Shown piece after piece: positions 26,979 to 39,100 of a stretch of 64,000 nucleotides of DNA (within the stretch, counting starts at the first letter, position 1; each line of letters opens with the position of its first letter). The stretch comes from Sanderia malayensis (taxonomy: Eukaryota > Cnidaria > Scyphozoa > Semaeostomeae > Pelagiidae). Below the pieces are notes generated by a model that made no database searches, was not told the DNA's origin, and worked only from the letters and a program-made list of their open reading frames with translations. The translations under genes and the position numbers were made by a program. The stretch spans positions 186,001-250,000 of the forward strand of contig RQOL01000521.1 in NCBI GenBank assembly GCA_013076295.1, read 5' to 3'.

Positions 26979-27780
26979 TTTTCTTGTTTTCCCACTTTTG
27001 ATGACTTCCCACTTTTGATAACTTCCACTTTCGGTGACTTCCAACTTTTGATGACTTCCCACTTTTTCTTTTTTTCCCACTTTTGATGACCTCCCACTTT
27101 TCATGACTTCCCACTTTTGATGATTTCCACGTTAGTTGACTTCAAACTTTGGTAACTTCCAAAGTTTTCTTCACTTCCCACTTTTTCTTGACTTCCCATT
27201 TTTTCTTCACTGCCCACTTTTAAAGAGTTCCCACTTTTTCTTGATTTCCCACTTTTTCTTCACTTCCCACTTTTTCTTGACTTCTCACTTTTCCTTCACT
27301 TTCCAATTTATCTTTATTTCCCACTTTTGATGTTTCCCATTTTTGATGACTTCCCACTTTTTCTTGTAAAACCATTTTTTGTGATTTCCTACTTTTCATG
27401 AGCTCCCACTCTTTCTTCACCTCCCACATTTTCTTTACCCCCCACCTTTTCTTGACTGCCCAGTTTTAATGACTTTCCTCTTTTTTTGAATTCCCACTTT
27501 TCTTGACTTCCCACTTTTTCTTTACTTCCCACTTTTGATGACTTCCCATTTTTTCCTGACTTTCCACTTTATCTTGACTTCCCACTTTTTCTTGACTTCC
27601 CATCTTCTCTTGACTGCCCATTTTTAACGACTTCCCACTTTTTCTTCACTTCCCACTTTTTCTTTACTTCCCACCTTCTCTTGAATGCCCAGTTTTAATG
27701 ACTTGCCACTTTTGCTTGATTTCCCACTTTTTCTTGACTGCCCACTTTTTCTTGATTTCCCACATTTGATGACTTCCCAC

Positions 27781-28282
27781 TTTCGGTGACTTCCCACTTT
27801 TGATGACTTCCCATTTTTTCTTGACTTTCCACTTTTTCTTTACTTCTCATTTTCTCCTCACTGCCCAGTTTTAATGACTTCCCACTTTTTCTTGATTTCC
27901 CATTTTTGTTGATTTCCCACTTTGTATGAGTTCCCACTTTTTCTTGACTTCCCACATTTGCTGACTTTCCACTTTTGCTTGATTTCCCACTTTTTCTTGA
28001 CTGCCCACTTTTTCTTGACTTCCCACATTTGATGACTTCCCATTTTTCATGACCTCCAACTTTTCATGACTTCCTACTTTTCATGACTTCCCACTTTCAG
28101 TGACCTCCCACTTTTGATGACTTCCCACGTTTTCTTGTTTTCCCACTTTTGATGACTTCCCACTTTTGATAACTTCCCACTTTCGGTGACTTCCAACTTT
28201 TGATGACTTCCCACTTTTTCTTTTTTTCCCACTTTTGATGACCTCCCACTTTTCATGACTTCCCACCTTTGATGATTTCCAC
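27781..28282. repeat. 502-bp S1-specific tandem duplication, left copy
   Basis: TTTCGGTGAC at 27,781 recurs at 28,283. The right end shows the crossover: GATGATTTCCAC is followed by TTTCGGTGAC instead of GTTAGGTGAC, the normal continuation seen at the end of the right copy. Both copies carry CAGTGACCTCCCAC where S2 and S3 read CAGTGACTTCCCAC, so the duplication arose after S1 separated from S2 and S3. Confidence 0.9.
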
Positions 28283-28783
28283 TTTCGGTGACTTCCCACT
28301 TTTGATGACTTCCCATTTTTTCTTGACTTTCCACTTTTTCTTTACTTCTCATTTTCTCCTCACTGCCCAGTTTTAATGACTTCCCACTTTTTCTTGATTT
28401 CCCATTTTTGTTGATTTCCCACTTTGTATGAGTTCCCACTTTTTCTTGACTTCCCACATTTGCTGACTTTCCACTTTTGCTTGATTTCCCACTTTTTCTT
28501 GACTGCCCACTTTTTCTTGACTTCCCACATTTGATGACTTCCCATTTTTCATGACCTCCAACTTTTCATGACTTCCTACTTTTCATGACTTCCCACTTTC
28601 AGTGACCTCCCACTTTTGATGACTTCCCACGTTTTCTTGTTTTCCCACTTTTGATGACTTCCCACTTTTGATAACTTCCCACTTTCGGTGACTTCCAACT
28701 TTTGATGACTTCCCACTTTTTCTTTTTTCCCACTTTTGATGACCTCCCACTTTTCATGACTTCCCACCTTTGATGATTTCCAC
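28283..28783. repeat. 502-bp S1-specific tandem duplication, right copy
   Basis: Read base by base it matches the left copy except for one T missing from a T run near 28,725. It continues into the normal CACGTTAGG landmark, which is then doubled at 28,814. Confidence 0.9.
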
Positions 28784-28846
28784 GTTAGGTGACTTCAAAC
28801 TTTTGATGATTTCCACGTTAGGTGACTTCAAACTTTGGTAACTTCC
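28781..28846. repeat. Doubled landmark, 33-bp spacing
   Basis: CACGTTAGGTGACTTCAAAC occurs at 28,781 and again at 28,814, separated by TTTTGATGATTTC. The same 33-bp doubling is present in S2 (39,871 and 39,904) and S3 (50,255 and 50,288), so it predates amplification of the S unit. The downstream member continues into the CCAAAGC variant of the hairpin, which pairs over only 6 bp. Confidence 0.85.
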
Positions 28847-31420
28847 AAAGCTTTCTTCACTTCCCAATTTTCTTGCCTTCCCATTTTTTCTTCACTGCCC
28901 ACTTTTAAAGAGTTGCCACTTTTTCTTGATTTCCCGCTTTTTCTTGACTTCCCACTTTTTCTAGACTTCCCACTTTTGATGACTTCCCATGTTTTCTTGA
29001 CTTTCCACTTTATCTTGACTTTCCACTTTTTCTTGACTTCCCATCTTCTCTTGACTGCCCAGTTTTAACGGCTTCCGACTTTTTCTTCCCTTCCCACTTT
29101 TTCTTTACTTCTCACCTTCTTTGACTGCCCAGTTTTAATGACTTGCCACTTTTGCTTGATTTCCCACTTTTTCTTGACTGCCCACTTTTTCTTGACTTCC
29201 CACATTTGATGACTTCCCATCTTTCATGACCTCCAACTTTTCATGACTTCCCACTTTTCATGACTTCCCACTTTCAGTGACTTCCCACTTTTGATGACTT
29301 CCCACGTTTTCTTGTTTTCCCACTTTTGATGACTTCCCACTTTTGATAACTTTCCACTTTCGGTGACTTCCAACTTTTGATGACTTCCCACTTTTTCTTT
29401 TTATCCCACTTTTGATGACCTCCCACTTTTCATGACTTCCCACTTTTGATGATTTCCACGTTAGGTGACTTCAAACTTTGGTAACTTCCAAAGTTTTCTT
29501 CACTTCCCACTTTTTCTTGACTTCCCATTTTTTCTTCACTGCCCACTTTTAAAGAGTTCCCACTTTTTCTTGATTTCCCACTTTTTCTTCACTTCCCACT
29601 TTTTCTTGACTTCTCACTTTTCCTTCACTTTCCAATTTATCTTTATTTCCCACTTTTGATGTTTCCCATTTTTGATGACTTCCCACTTTTTCTTGTAAAA
29701 CCATTTTTTGTGATTTCCTACTTTTCATGAGCTCCCACTTTTTCTTCACCTCCCACATTTTCTTTACCCCCCACCTTTTCTTGACTGCCCAGTTTTAATG
29801 ACTTTCCTCTTTTTTTGAATTCCCACTTTTCTTGACTTCCCACTTTTTCTTTACTTCCCACTTTTGATGACTTCCCATTTTTTCTTGACTTTCCACTTTA
29901 TCTTGACTTCCCACTTTTTCTTGACTTCCCATCTTCTCTTGACTGCCCAGTTTTAACGACTTCCCACTTTTTCTTCACTTCCCACTTTTTCTTTACTTCC
30001 CACCTTCTCTTGACTGCCCAGTTTTAATGACTTGCCACTTTTGCTTGATTTCCCACTTTTTCTTGACTGCCCACTTTTTCTTGACTTCCCACATTTGATG
30101 ACTTCCCACTTTCGGTGACTTCCCACTTTTGATGACTTCCCATTTTTTCTTGACTTTCCACTTTTTCTTTACTTCTCATTTTCTCCTCACTGCCCAGTTT
30201 TAATGACTTCCCACTTTTTCTTGATTTCCCATTTTTGTTGATTTCCCAATTTGTATGAGTTCCAACTTTTTCTTGACTTCCCACATTTGCTGACTTTCCA
30301 CTTTTGCTTGATTTCCCACTTTTTCTTGACTGCCCACTTTTTCTTGACTTCCCACATTTGATGACTTCCCATTTTTCAAGACCTCCAACTTTTCATGACT
30401 TCCCACTTTTCATGACTTCCCACTTTCAGTGACTTCCCACTTTTGATGACTTCCCACGTTTTCTTGTTTTCCCATTTTTGATGACTTCCCACTTTTGATA
30501 ACTTCCCACTTTCGGTGACTTCCAACTTTTGATGACTTCCCACTTTTTCTTTTTTTCCCACTTTTGATGACCTCCCACTTTTCATGACTTCCCACTTTTG
30601 ATGATTTCCACGTTAGGTGACTTCAAACTTTGGTAACTTCCAAAGTTTTCTTCACTTCCCACATTTTCTTGACTTCCCATTTTTTCTTCACTGCCCACTA
30701 TTAAAGAGTTCCCACTTTTTCTTGATTTTCCACTTTTTCTTCACTTCCCACTTTTTCTTGACTTCCCACTTTTCCTTCACTTTCCACTCTATCTTTATTT
30801 CCCACTTTTGATGATTCCCATTTTTGGTGACTTTCCACTTTTTCTTGTAATCCCATTATTTGTGACTTCCTACTTTTCACGAATTCCCACTTTTTCTTCA
30901 CCTCCCACGTTTTCTTTACTTCCCACATTCTCTTGACTGCCCAGTTTTAATGACTTTCCTCTTTTTTTGATTTCCCACTTTTTCTTGACTTCCCACTTTT
31001 TCTTCACTTCCCACTTTTGATGATTTTTAACTTTTGATGGGTTCCCATTTCTTCTTGACTTCCCATTTTTTCTTGACTTCCCACATTTGACGACTTCCCA
31101 CTATTCATGACTTCCCACTTTTTCTTAACTTCCCACTTTTGATGATTCCCAATTTAGATGACTTCCCACTTTAATGACTTCCGACTTTTGATGACTTCCC
31201 ACTTTTTCTTGAAATGCCGTTTTGGATGACTTCCCACTTTTCATGAGTTCCCACTTTTTCTTCACTTAACACTTTTTCTTTACTTCCCATCTTCTCTTGA
31301 CTGCCCAGTTTTAATGACTTCCCACTTTTGCTTGATTTCCCACTTTTGACGACTTCCACCTTTCGGTGACTTCGCAGTTTTGATGACCTCCGACTCTATC
31401 ATGACTTTCCTTTTTTTCTT

Positions 31421-31666
31421 TACTTCTCATCTTCTCTAGACTGCCCAGTTTTAAGGACTTCCCACTTTTGCTTGATTTCCCACTTTTTCTTGACTTCCCA
31501 CTTTTTCCTGACTTCCCACTTTTGATGATTTTCAACTTTTGATGGCTTTCCACTTCTTTATAACTTCCAATTTTTTCGTCACTTCCCACATTTGATGACT
31601 TCCCATATTTGATGACTTCCCACTTTTCTTGACTTTCGACTTTATCTTGACTTCCCACTTTTTCTT
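31421..31666. repeat. 246-bp S1-specific tandem duplication, left copy
   Basis: Exactly 14 monomers. Anchors at 31,421, 31,439, 31,531 and 31,637 each recur 246 bp later. S2 (from ~42,495) and S3 (from ~52,893) have a single copy. The crossover joined the TTTTTC of one unit to the TTTACTTCTC of another, keeping the monomer register. Confidence 0.9.
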
Positions 31667-31912
31667 TACTTCTCATCTTCTCTAGACTGCCCAGTTTTAA
31701 GGACTTCCCACTTTTGCTTGATTTCCCACTTTTTCTTGACTTCCCACTTTTTCCTGACTTCCCACTTTTGATGATTTTCAACTTTTGATGGCTTTCCACT
31801 TCTTTATAACTTCCAATTTTTTCGTCACTTCCCACATTTGATGACTTCCCATATTTGATGACTTCCCACTTTTCTTGACTTTCGACTTTATCTTGACTTC
31901 CCACTTTTTCTT
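31667..31912. repeat. 246-bp S1-specific tandem duplication, right copy
   Basis: Second copy, at constant offset 246 with no difference noticed. Afterwards the sequence resumes the order shared with S2 and S3 (CTTGACTTCCCATCTTC). The doubled block creates the longest minus-strand open frame in the window (31,311-32,327), which is not regarded as a gene. Confidence 0.9.
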
Positions 31913-32257
31913 GACTTCCCATCTTCTCTTGACTGCCCAGTTTTAATGACTTCCCACTTTTTCTTGATTTTCCAACTTTTGCTTGATTTCCCACTTTTTC
32001 TTGACTTCCCACTTTTTCCTGACTTCCCACTTTTTCTTGACTTCCCACTTTGCCTTGACTTCCCACTTTTTCTTGTCTTCCCAACTTTTGATGACTTCCC
32101 ACTTTTTCTTGACTTCCCATTTTTTCTTGACTTCCCACTTTTGATGACTCCCAACTTTTGATGATTTCCAACTTGTTTTTACCTTCCCATTTTTGATGAC
32201 TTCCCACTTTCAGTGACTTCCCACTTTTAATGACTTCCCACGTTTTCTTGTTTTCCC

Positions 32258-32640
32258 ACTTTTGATGACTTCCCACTTTTGATGACTTCCCACTTTTGAT
32301 AGCTTCCCACTTTCGGTGACTTCCCACTTTTGATGATTTCCACGTTAGGTGACTTCAAACTTTGGTAACTTCCAAAGCTTTCTTCACTTCCCAATTTTTC
32401 TTCCCTTCCCACTTTTTCTTTACTTCTCACCTTCTTTGACTGCCCAGTTTTAATGACTTGCCACTTTTGCTTGATTTCCCACTTTTTCTTGACTGCCCAC
32501 TTTTTCTTGACTTCCCACATTTGATGACTTCCCATCTTTCATGACCTCCAACTTTTCATGACTTCCCACTTTTCATGACTTCCCACTTTCAGTGACTTCC
32601 CACTTTTGATGACTTCCCACGTTTTCTTGTTTTCCCACTT
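32258..32640. repeat. ~378-bp segment present in S1 but missing from S2 and S3
   Basis: The S1-to-S3 offset falls from 21,224 (31,888 to 53,112) to 20,846 (33,218 to 54,064). S3 jumps from a TTGTTTTCCCAC unit straight to CTTTCGGTGAC and GATAAC units, while S1 has an additional landmark and flanking units in between. Whether S1 gained it or the S2/S3 ancestor lost it cannot be decided here. Edges are approximate because flanking monomers are alike. Confidence 0.72.
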
Positions 32641-35600
32641 TTGATGACTTCCCACTTTTGATAACTTCCCACTTTCGTTGACTTCCAACTTTTGATGACT
32701 TCCCACTTTTTCTTTTTTTCCCACTTTTGATGACCTCCCACTTTCGGTGACTTCCCACTTTTGATGATTTCCACGTTAGGTGACTTCAAACTTTGGTAAC
32801 TTCCAAAGCTTTATTCACTTCCCAATTTTTCTTCCCTTCCCACTTTTTCTTTACTTCTCACCTTCTTTGACTGCCCAGTTTTAATGACTTGCCACTTTTG
32901 CTTGATTTCCCACTTTTTTTGACTGCCCATTTTTTCTTGACTTCCCACATTTGATGACTTCCCATCTTTCATGACCTCCAACTTTTCATGACTTCCCACT
33001 TTTCATGACTTCCCACTTTCAGTGACTTCCCACTTTTGATGACTTCCCACGTTTTCTTGTTTTCCCACTTTTGATGACTTCCCACTTTTGATAACTTCCA
33101 ACTTTCGGTGACTTCAAACTTTTGATGACTTCCCACTTTTTCTTTTTTTCCCACTTTTGATGACCTCCCACTTTTCATGACTTCCCACTTTTGATGATTT
33201 CCACGTTAGGTGACTTCAAACTTTGGTAACTTCCAAAGTTTTCTTCACTTCCCACTTTTTCTTGACTTCCCATTTTTTCTTCACTGCCCACTTTTAAAGA
33301 GTTCCCACTTTTTCTTGATTTCCCACTTTTTCTTCACTTCCCACTTTTTCTTGACTTCTCACTTTTCCTTCACTTTCCACTTTATCTTTATTTCCCACTT
33401 TTGATGTTTCCCATTTTTGATGACCTCCCACTTTTTCTTGTAAAACCATTTTTTGTGATTTCCTACTTTTCATGAGCTCCCACTTTTTCTTCACCTCCCA
33501 CATTTTCTTTACCCCCCACCTTCTCTTGACTGCCCAGTTTTAATGACTGTCCTCTTTTTTTGAATTCCCACTTTTCTTGACTTCCCACTTTTTCTTTACT
33601 TCCCACTTTTGATGACTTCCCACTTTTCCTTCACTTTCCACTTTATCTTTATTTCCCTCTTTTGATGTTTCCCATTTTTGATGACTTCCCACTTTTTCTT
33701 GTAAAACCATTTTTTGTGATTTCCTACTTTTCATGAGCTCCCACTTTTTCTTCACCTCCCACATTTTCTTTACCCCCCACCTTCTCTTGACTGCCCAGTT
33801 TTAATGACTTTCCTCTTTTTTTGAATTCCCACTTTTCTTGACTTCCCACTTTTTCTTTACTTCCCACTTTTGATGACTTCCCATCTTCTCTTGACTGCCC
33901 AGTTTTAACGACTTCCCACTTTTTCTTCACTTCCCACTTTTTCTTTACTTCCCACCTTCTCTTGACTGCCCAGTTTTAATGACTTGCCACTTTTGCTTGA
34001 TTTCCCACTTTTTCTTGACTGCCCACTTTTTCTTGACTTCCCACATTTGATGACTTCCCACTTTCGGTGACTTCCCACTTTTCATGACTTCCCATTTTTT
34101 CTTGACTTTCCACTTTTTCTTTACTTCTCATTTTCTCCTCACTGCCCAGTTTTAATGACTTCCCACTTTTTCTTGATTTCCCATTTTTGTTGATTTCTCA
34201 CTTTGTATGAGTTCCCACTTTTTCTTGACTTCCCACATTTGCTGACTTTCCACTTTTGCTTGATTTCCCACTTCTTCTTGACTGCCCACTTTTTCTTGAC
34301 TTCCCACATTTGATGACTTCCCATTTTTCATGACCTCCAACTTTTCTTGACTTCCCACTTTTCATGACTTCCCACTTTCAGTGAATTCCCACTTTTGATG
34401 ACTTCCCACGTTTTCTTGTTTTCCCACTTTTGACGACTTCCCACTTTTGATAACTTCCCACTTTCGGTGACTTCCAACTTTTGATGACTTCCCACTTTTT
34501 CTTTTTTTCCCACTTTTGATGACCTCCCACTTTTCATGACTTCCCACTTTTGATGATTTCCACGTTAGGTGACTTCAAACTTTGGTAACTTCCAAAGTTT
34601 TCTTCACTTCCCACTTTTTCTTGACTTCCCATTTTTTCTTCACTGCCCACTATTAAAGAGTTCCCACTTTTTCTTGATTTTCCACTTTTTCTTCACTTCC
34701 CACTTTTTCTTGACTTCCCACTTTTCCTTCACTTTCCACTCTATCTTTATTTCCCACTTTCGATGATTCCCATTTTTGGTGACTTCCCACTTTTTCTTGT
34801 AATCCCATTATTTGTGACTTCCTACTTTTCACGAATTCCCACTTTTTCTTCACCTCCCACATTTTCTTTACCTCCCACCTTCTCTTGACTGCCCAGTTTT
34901 AATGACTTTCCTCTTTTTTTGATTTCCCACTTTTTCTTGACTTCCCACTTTTTCTTCACTTCCCACTTTTGATGATTTTTAACTTTTCATGGCTTCCCAT
35001 TTCTTCTTGACTTCCCATTTTTTCTTGACTTCCCACATTTGACGACTTCCCACTATTCATGACTTCCCACTTTTTCTTAACTTCCCACTTTTGATGATTC
35101 CCAATTTAGATGACTTCCCACTTTAATGACTTCCGACTTTTGATGACTTCCCACTTTTTCTTGAAATGCCGTTTTGGATGACTTCCCACTTTTCATGAGT
35201 TCCCACTTTTTCTTCACTTAACACTTTTTCTTTACTTCCCATCTTCTCTTGACTGCCCAGTTTTAATGACTTCCCACTTTTGCTTGATTTCCCACTTTTG
35301 ATGACTTCCACCTTTCGGTGACTTCGCACTTTTGATGACCTCCGACTCTATCATGACTTTCCTTTTTTTCTTTAGTTCTCATCTTCTCTAGACTGCCCAG
35401 TTTTAAGGACTTCCCACTTTTGCTTGATTTCCCACTTTTTCTTGACTTCCCACTTTTTCCTGACTTCCCACTTTTGTTGATTTTCAACTTTTGATGGCTT
35501 TCCACTTCTTATAACTTCCAATTTTTTCGTCACTTCCCACATTTGATGACTTCCCATATTTGATGACTTCCCACTTTTCTTGACTTTCGACTTTATCTTG

Positions 35601-36146
35601 ACTTCCCACTTTTTCTTGACTGCCCATCTTCTCTTGACTGCCCAGTTTTAATGACTTTCCACTTTTTCTTGATTTTCCAACTTTTGCTTGATTTCCCACT
35701 TTTTCTTGACTTCCCACTTTTTCTTGACTTCCCACTTTTTCGTGACTTCCCACTTTTACTTGACTTCCCACTTTTTCTTGTCTTCCCAACTTTTGATGAC
35801 TTCCCACTTTTTCTTGACTTCCCGTTTTTTCTTGACTTCCCACTTTTGATGACTCCCAACTTTTGATGGCTTTCCACTTCTTTATAACTTCCAATTTTTT
35901 CGTCACTTCCCACATTTGATGACTTCCCACTTTTGGTGACTTCCCACGTTTGATGACTTCCAACTTATGTTGACTTCCCACTTATTCTTGGCTTCCCATT
36001 TTTTCTTCACCGCCCACTTTAATGACTTCCAACTTTTGATGACTTGCCACTTTTTCTTGAAAACCCATTTTTTGTGACTTCCCACTTTTCGTGAGTTCCC
36101 ACTTTTTCTTCACTTCCCACTTTTTCTTTACTTCCCATCTTCTCTT

Positions 36147-39100
36147 GACTGGCCAGTTTTAATGACTTTCCTCTTTTTTTGATTTCCCACTTTTTCTTGA
36201 CTTGCCACTTTTTCCTGACTTCCCACTCTTGATGACTTCCCACTTTTTCTTGACTTTCCACTTTATCTTGACTTCCCACTTTTTCTTGACTTCCCATCTT
36301 CTCTTGACTGCCCAGTTTTAATGACTTCCCACTTTTTCTTGATTTTCCACTTTTTCTTCACTTCCCACTTTTTCTTGACTTCCACTTTTTCTTGACTTCC
36401 CACATTTGATGACTTCCCACTTTTCATGACTTCCCGCTTTTTCCTGATCTCCCACGTTTGATGACTTCCACCTTTTGATTACTTCCCAGTTTTCATGAGT
36501 TGCCACTTTTTCTTCATCTCCCACATTTTCTCTACTTCCCACCTTCACTTGACTGCCCAGTTTTAATGACTTTCCTCTTTTTTTGATTTCCACTCTTTTT
36601 CTTGACTTCCCACTTTTGACGACTTCCCACTTTTCTTGACTTTCGACTTTATCTTGACTTCCCACTTTTTCTTGACTTCCCATCTTCTCTTGACTGCCCA
36701 GTTTTAATGACTTCCCACTCTTTCTTGATTTTCCAACTTTTGCTTGATTTCCCACTTTTTCTTGACTTCCCACTTTTTCTTGACTTCCTAATTTTTCTTG
36801 ACTTCCCACTTTGCCTTGACTTCCCACTTTTTCTTGACTTCCCAACTTTTGATGACTTTCCCCCCTTTTTCTTGACTTCCCATTTTTTCTTGACTTCCCA
36901 CTTTTGATGACTCCCAACTTCTGATGATTTCCAACTTGTTTTTACCTTCCCACTTTTGATGACTTCCCACGTTTTCTTGTTTTCCCACTTTTGATGACTT
37001 CCCACTTTTCATGACTTCCCACTTTTGATAGCTTCCCACTTTCGGTGACTTCCCACTTTTGATGATTTCCACGTTAGGTGACTTCAAACTTTGGTAACTT
37101 CCAAAGCTTTCTTCACTTCCCAATTTTTCTTGCCTTCCCATTTTTTCTTCACTGCCCCCTTTTTCTTGATTTCCAACATTTTCTTCACTTCCCACACTTT
37201 CTTGACTTCACACGTTTCCTTGACTTTCCACTTTATCTTTACTTGCCCCTTTTTCATTATTTCCCACTTTGGATGATTCCCATTTTTGGTGACTTCCCAC
37301 TTTTTCTTGAAATCCCATTTTTGTTGATTTCCCACATTTTATAAGTTGCCACTTTTTCTTCACTTCCCATCTTCTCTTGACTGTCCAGTTTTAATGACTT
37401 CCAACTTTTGCTTGGTTTCCCACTTTTTCTTGACTTCCCACTTTTTCTTTACTTCCCACTTTTGATGATTACCAATTTTGATGACTTCCCATTTTTGATG
37501 ACCTCCCACTTTTGGTGACTCCCACTTTCGATCACTTCCCACTTTTTCTTGTTTTCCCACTTTAATGAATTCCAACTTTTGATGACTTCCGACGTTTTCT
37601 TAAAATCCCATTTTCGGTGACTTCCCACTTGACTTCCCATATTCGATGACTTCCCACTTTTCTTGACTTTCGACTTTATCTTGACTTCCCACTTTTTCTT
37701 GACTTCCCATCTTCTCTTGACTGCCCAGTTTTAATGACTTCCCACTTTTTCTTGATTTTCCAACTTTTGCTTGATTTCCCACTTTTTCTTGACTTCCCAC
37801 TTTTTCCTGACTTCCCACTTTTTCTTGACTTCCCACTTTGCCTTGACTTCCCACTTTTTCTTGTCTTCCCAACTTTTGATGACTTCCCACTTTTTCTTGA
37901 CTTCCCATTTTTTCTTGACTTCCCACTTTTGATGACTCCCAACTTTTGATGATTTCCAACTTGTTTTTACCTTCCCACTTTTGATGACTTCCCACTTTCA
38001 GTGACTTCCAACTTTTAATGACTTCCCACGTTTTCTTGTTTTCCCACTTTTGATGACTTCCCACTTTTTCTTCTTTTCCCACTTTTGATCACCTCCCACT
38101 TTTCATAACTTCCCACTTTTGATGATTTCCACGTTAGGTGACTTCAAACTTTGGTAACTTCAAAAGTTTTCTTCACTTCCCACTTTTTCTTGACTTCCCA
38201 CATTTGATGACTTCCCACTTTTTCTAGACTTCCCACTTTTGATGACTTCCCATGTTTTCTTGACTTTCCACTTTATCTTGACTTTCCACTTTTTCTTGAC
38301 TTCCCATCTTCTCTTGACTGCCCAGTTTTAACGGCTTCCGACTTTTTCTTCCCTTCCCACTTTTTCTTTACTTCTCACCTTCTTTGACTGCCCAGTTTTA
38401 ATGACTTGCCACTTTTGCTTGATTTCCACTTTTTCTTGACTGCCCACTTTTTCTTGACTTCCCACATTTGATGACTTCCCATCTTTCATGACCTCCAACT
38501 TTTCATGACTTCCCACTTTTCATGACTTCCCACTTTCAGTGACTTCCCACTTTTGATGACTTCCCACGTTTTCTTGTTTTCCCACTTTTGATGACTTCCC
38601 ACTTTTGATAACTTCCCACTTTCGGTGACTTCCAACTTTTGATGACTTCCCACTTTTTCTTTTTTTCCCACTTTTGATGACCTCCCACTTTTCATGACTT
38701 CCCACTTTTGATGATTTCCACGTTAGTTGACTTCAAACTTTGGTAACTTCCAAAGTTTTCTTCACTTCCCACTTTTTCTTGACTTCCCATTTTTTTTTCA
38801 CTGCCCACTTTTAAAGAGTTCCCACTTTTTCTTGATTTCCCACTTTTTCTTCACTTCCCACTTTTTCTTGACTTCTCACTTTTCCTTCACTTTCCAATTT
38901 ATCTTTATTTCCCACTTTTGATGTTTCCCATTTTTGATGACTTCCCACTTTTTCTTGTAAAACCATTTTTTGTGATTTCCTACTTTTCATGAGCTCCCAC
39001 TTTTTCTTCACCTCCCACATTTTCTTTACCCCCCACCTTTTCTTGACTGCCCAGTTTTTAATGACTTTCCTCTTTTTTTGAATTCCCACTTTTCTTGACT

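Larger units (their letters stand above)
24914..36146. repeat. S super-repeat, first copy (S1, 11,233 bp)
   Basis: Phased on GACTGGCCAG, which occurs at 24,914 and 36,147 in place of the usual GACTGCCCAG; the equivalent point in S3 is 46,557, where one G is missing. S1 is longer than S2 and S3 because it holds a 502-bp tandem duplication (27,781-28,783), a 246-bp tandem duplication (31,421-31,912) and a ~378-bp extra segment near 32,260-32,640. It lacks a 356-bp segment present in S2 at ~37,310-37,665. Intact hairpin landmarks lie at 27,144, 29,473, 30,625, 33,218 and 34,577. A sub-repeat of 2,329 bp relates the first two (27,144 and 29,473). Confidence 0.88.

Noticed and set aside
28781..28846. 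TTAGG as an insect-type telomeric repeat
   Set aside because: TTAGG occurs once per landmark inside CACGTTAGGTGAC and is never in tandem.
31311..32327. Possible gene for a basic repetitive protein on the minus strand
   Set aside because: Overlapping frames are equally open, the frame is not kept in S2 and S3, composition simply mirrors the monomer, and no promoter, splice or start context stands out from the repeat.
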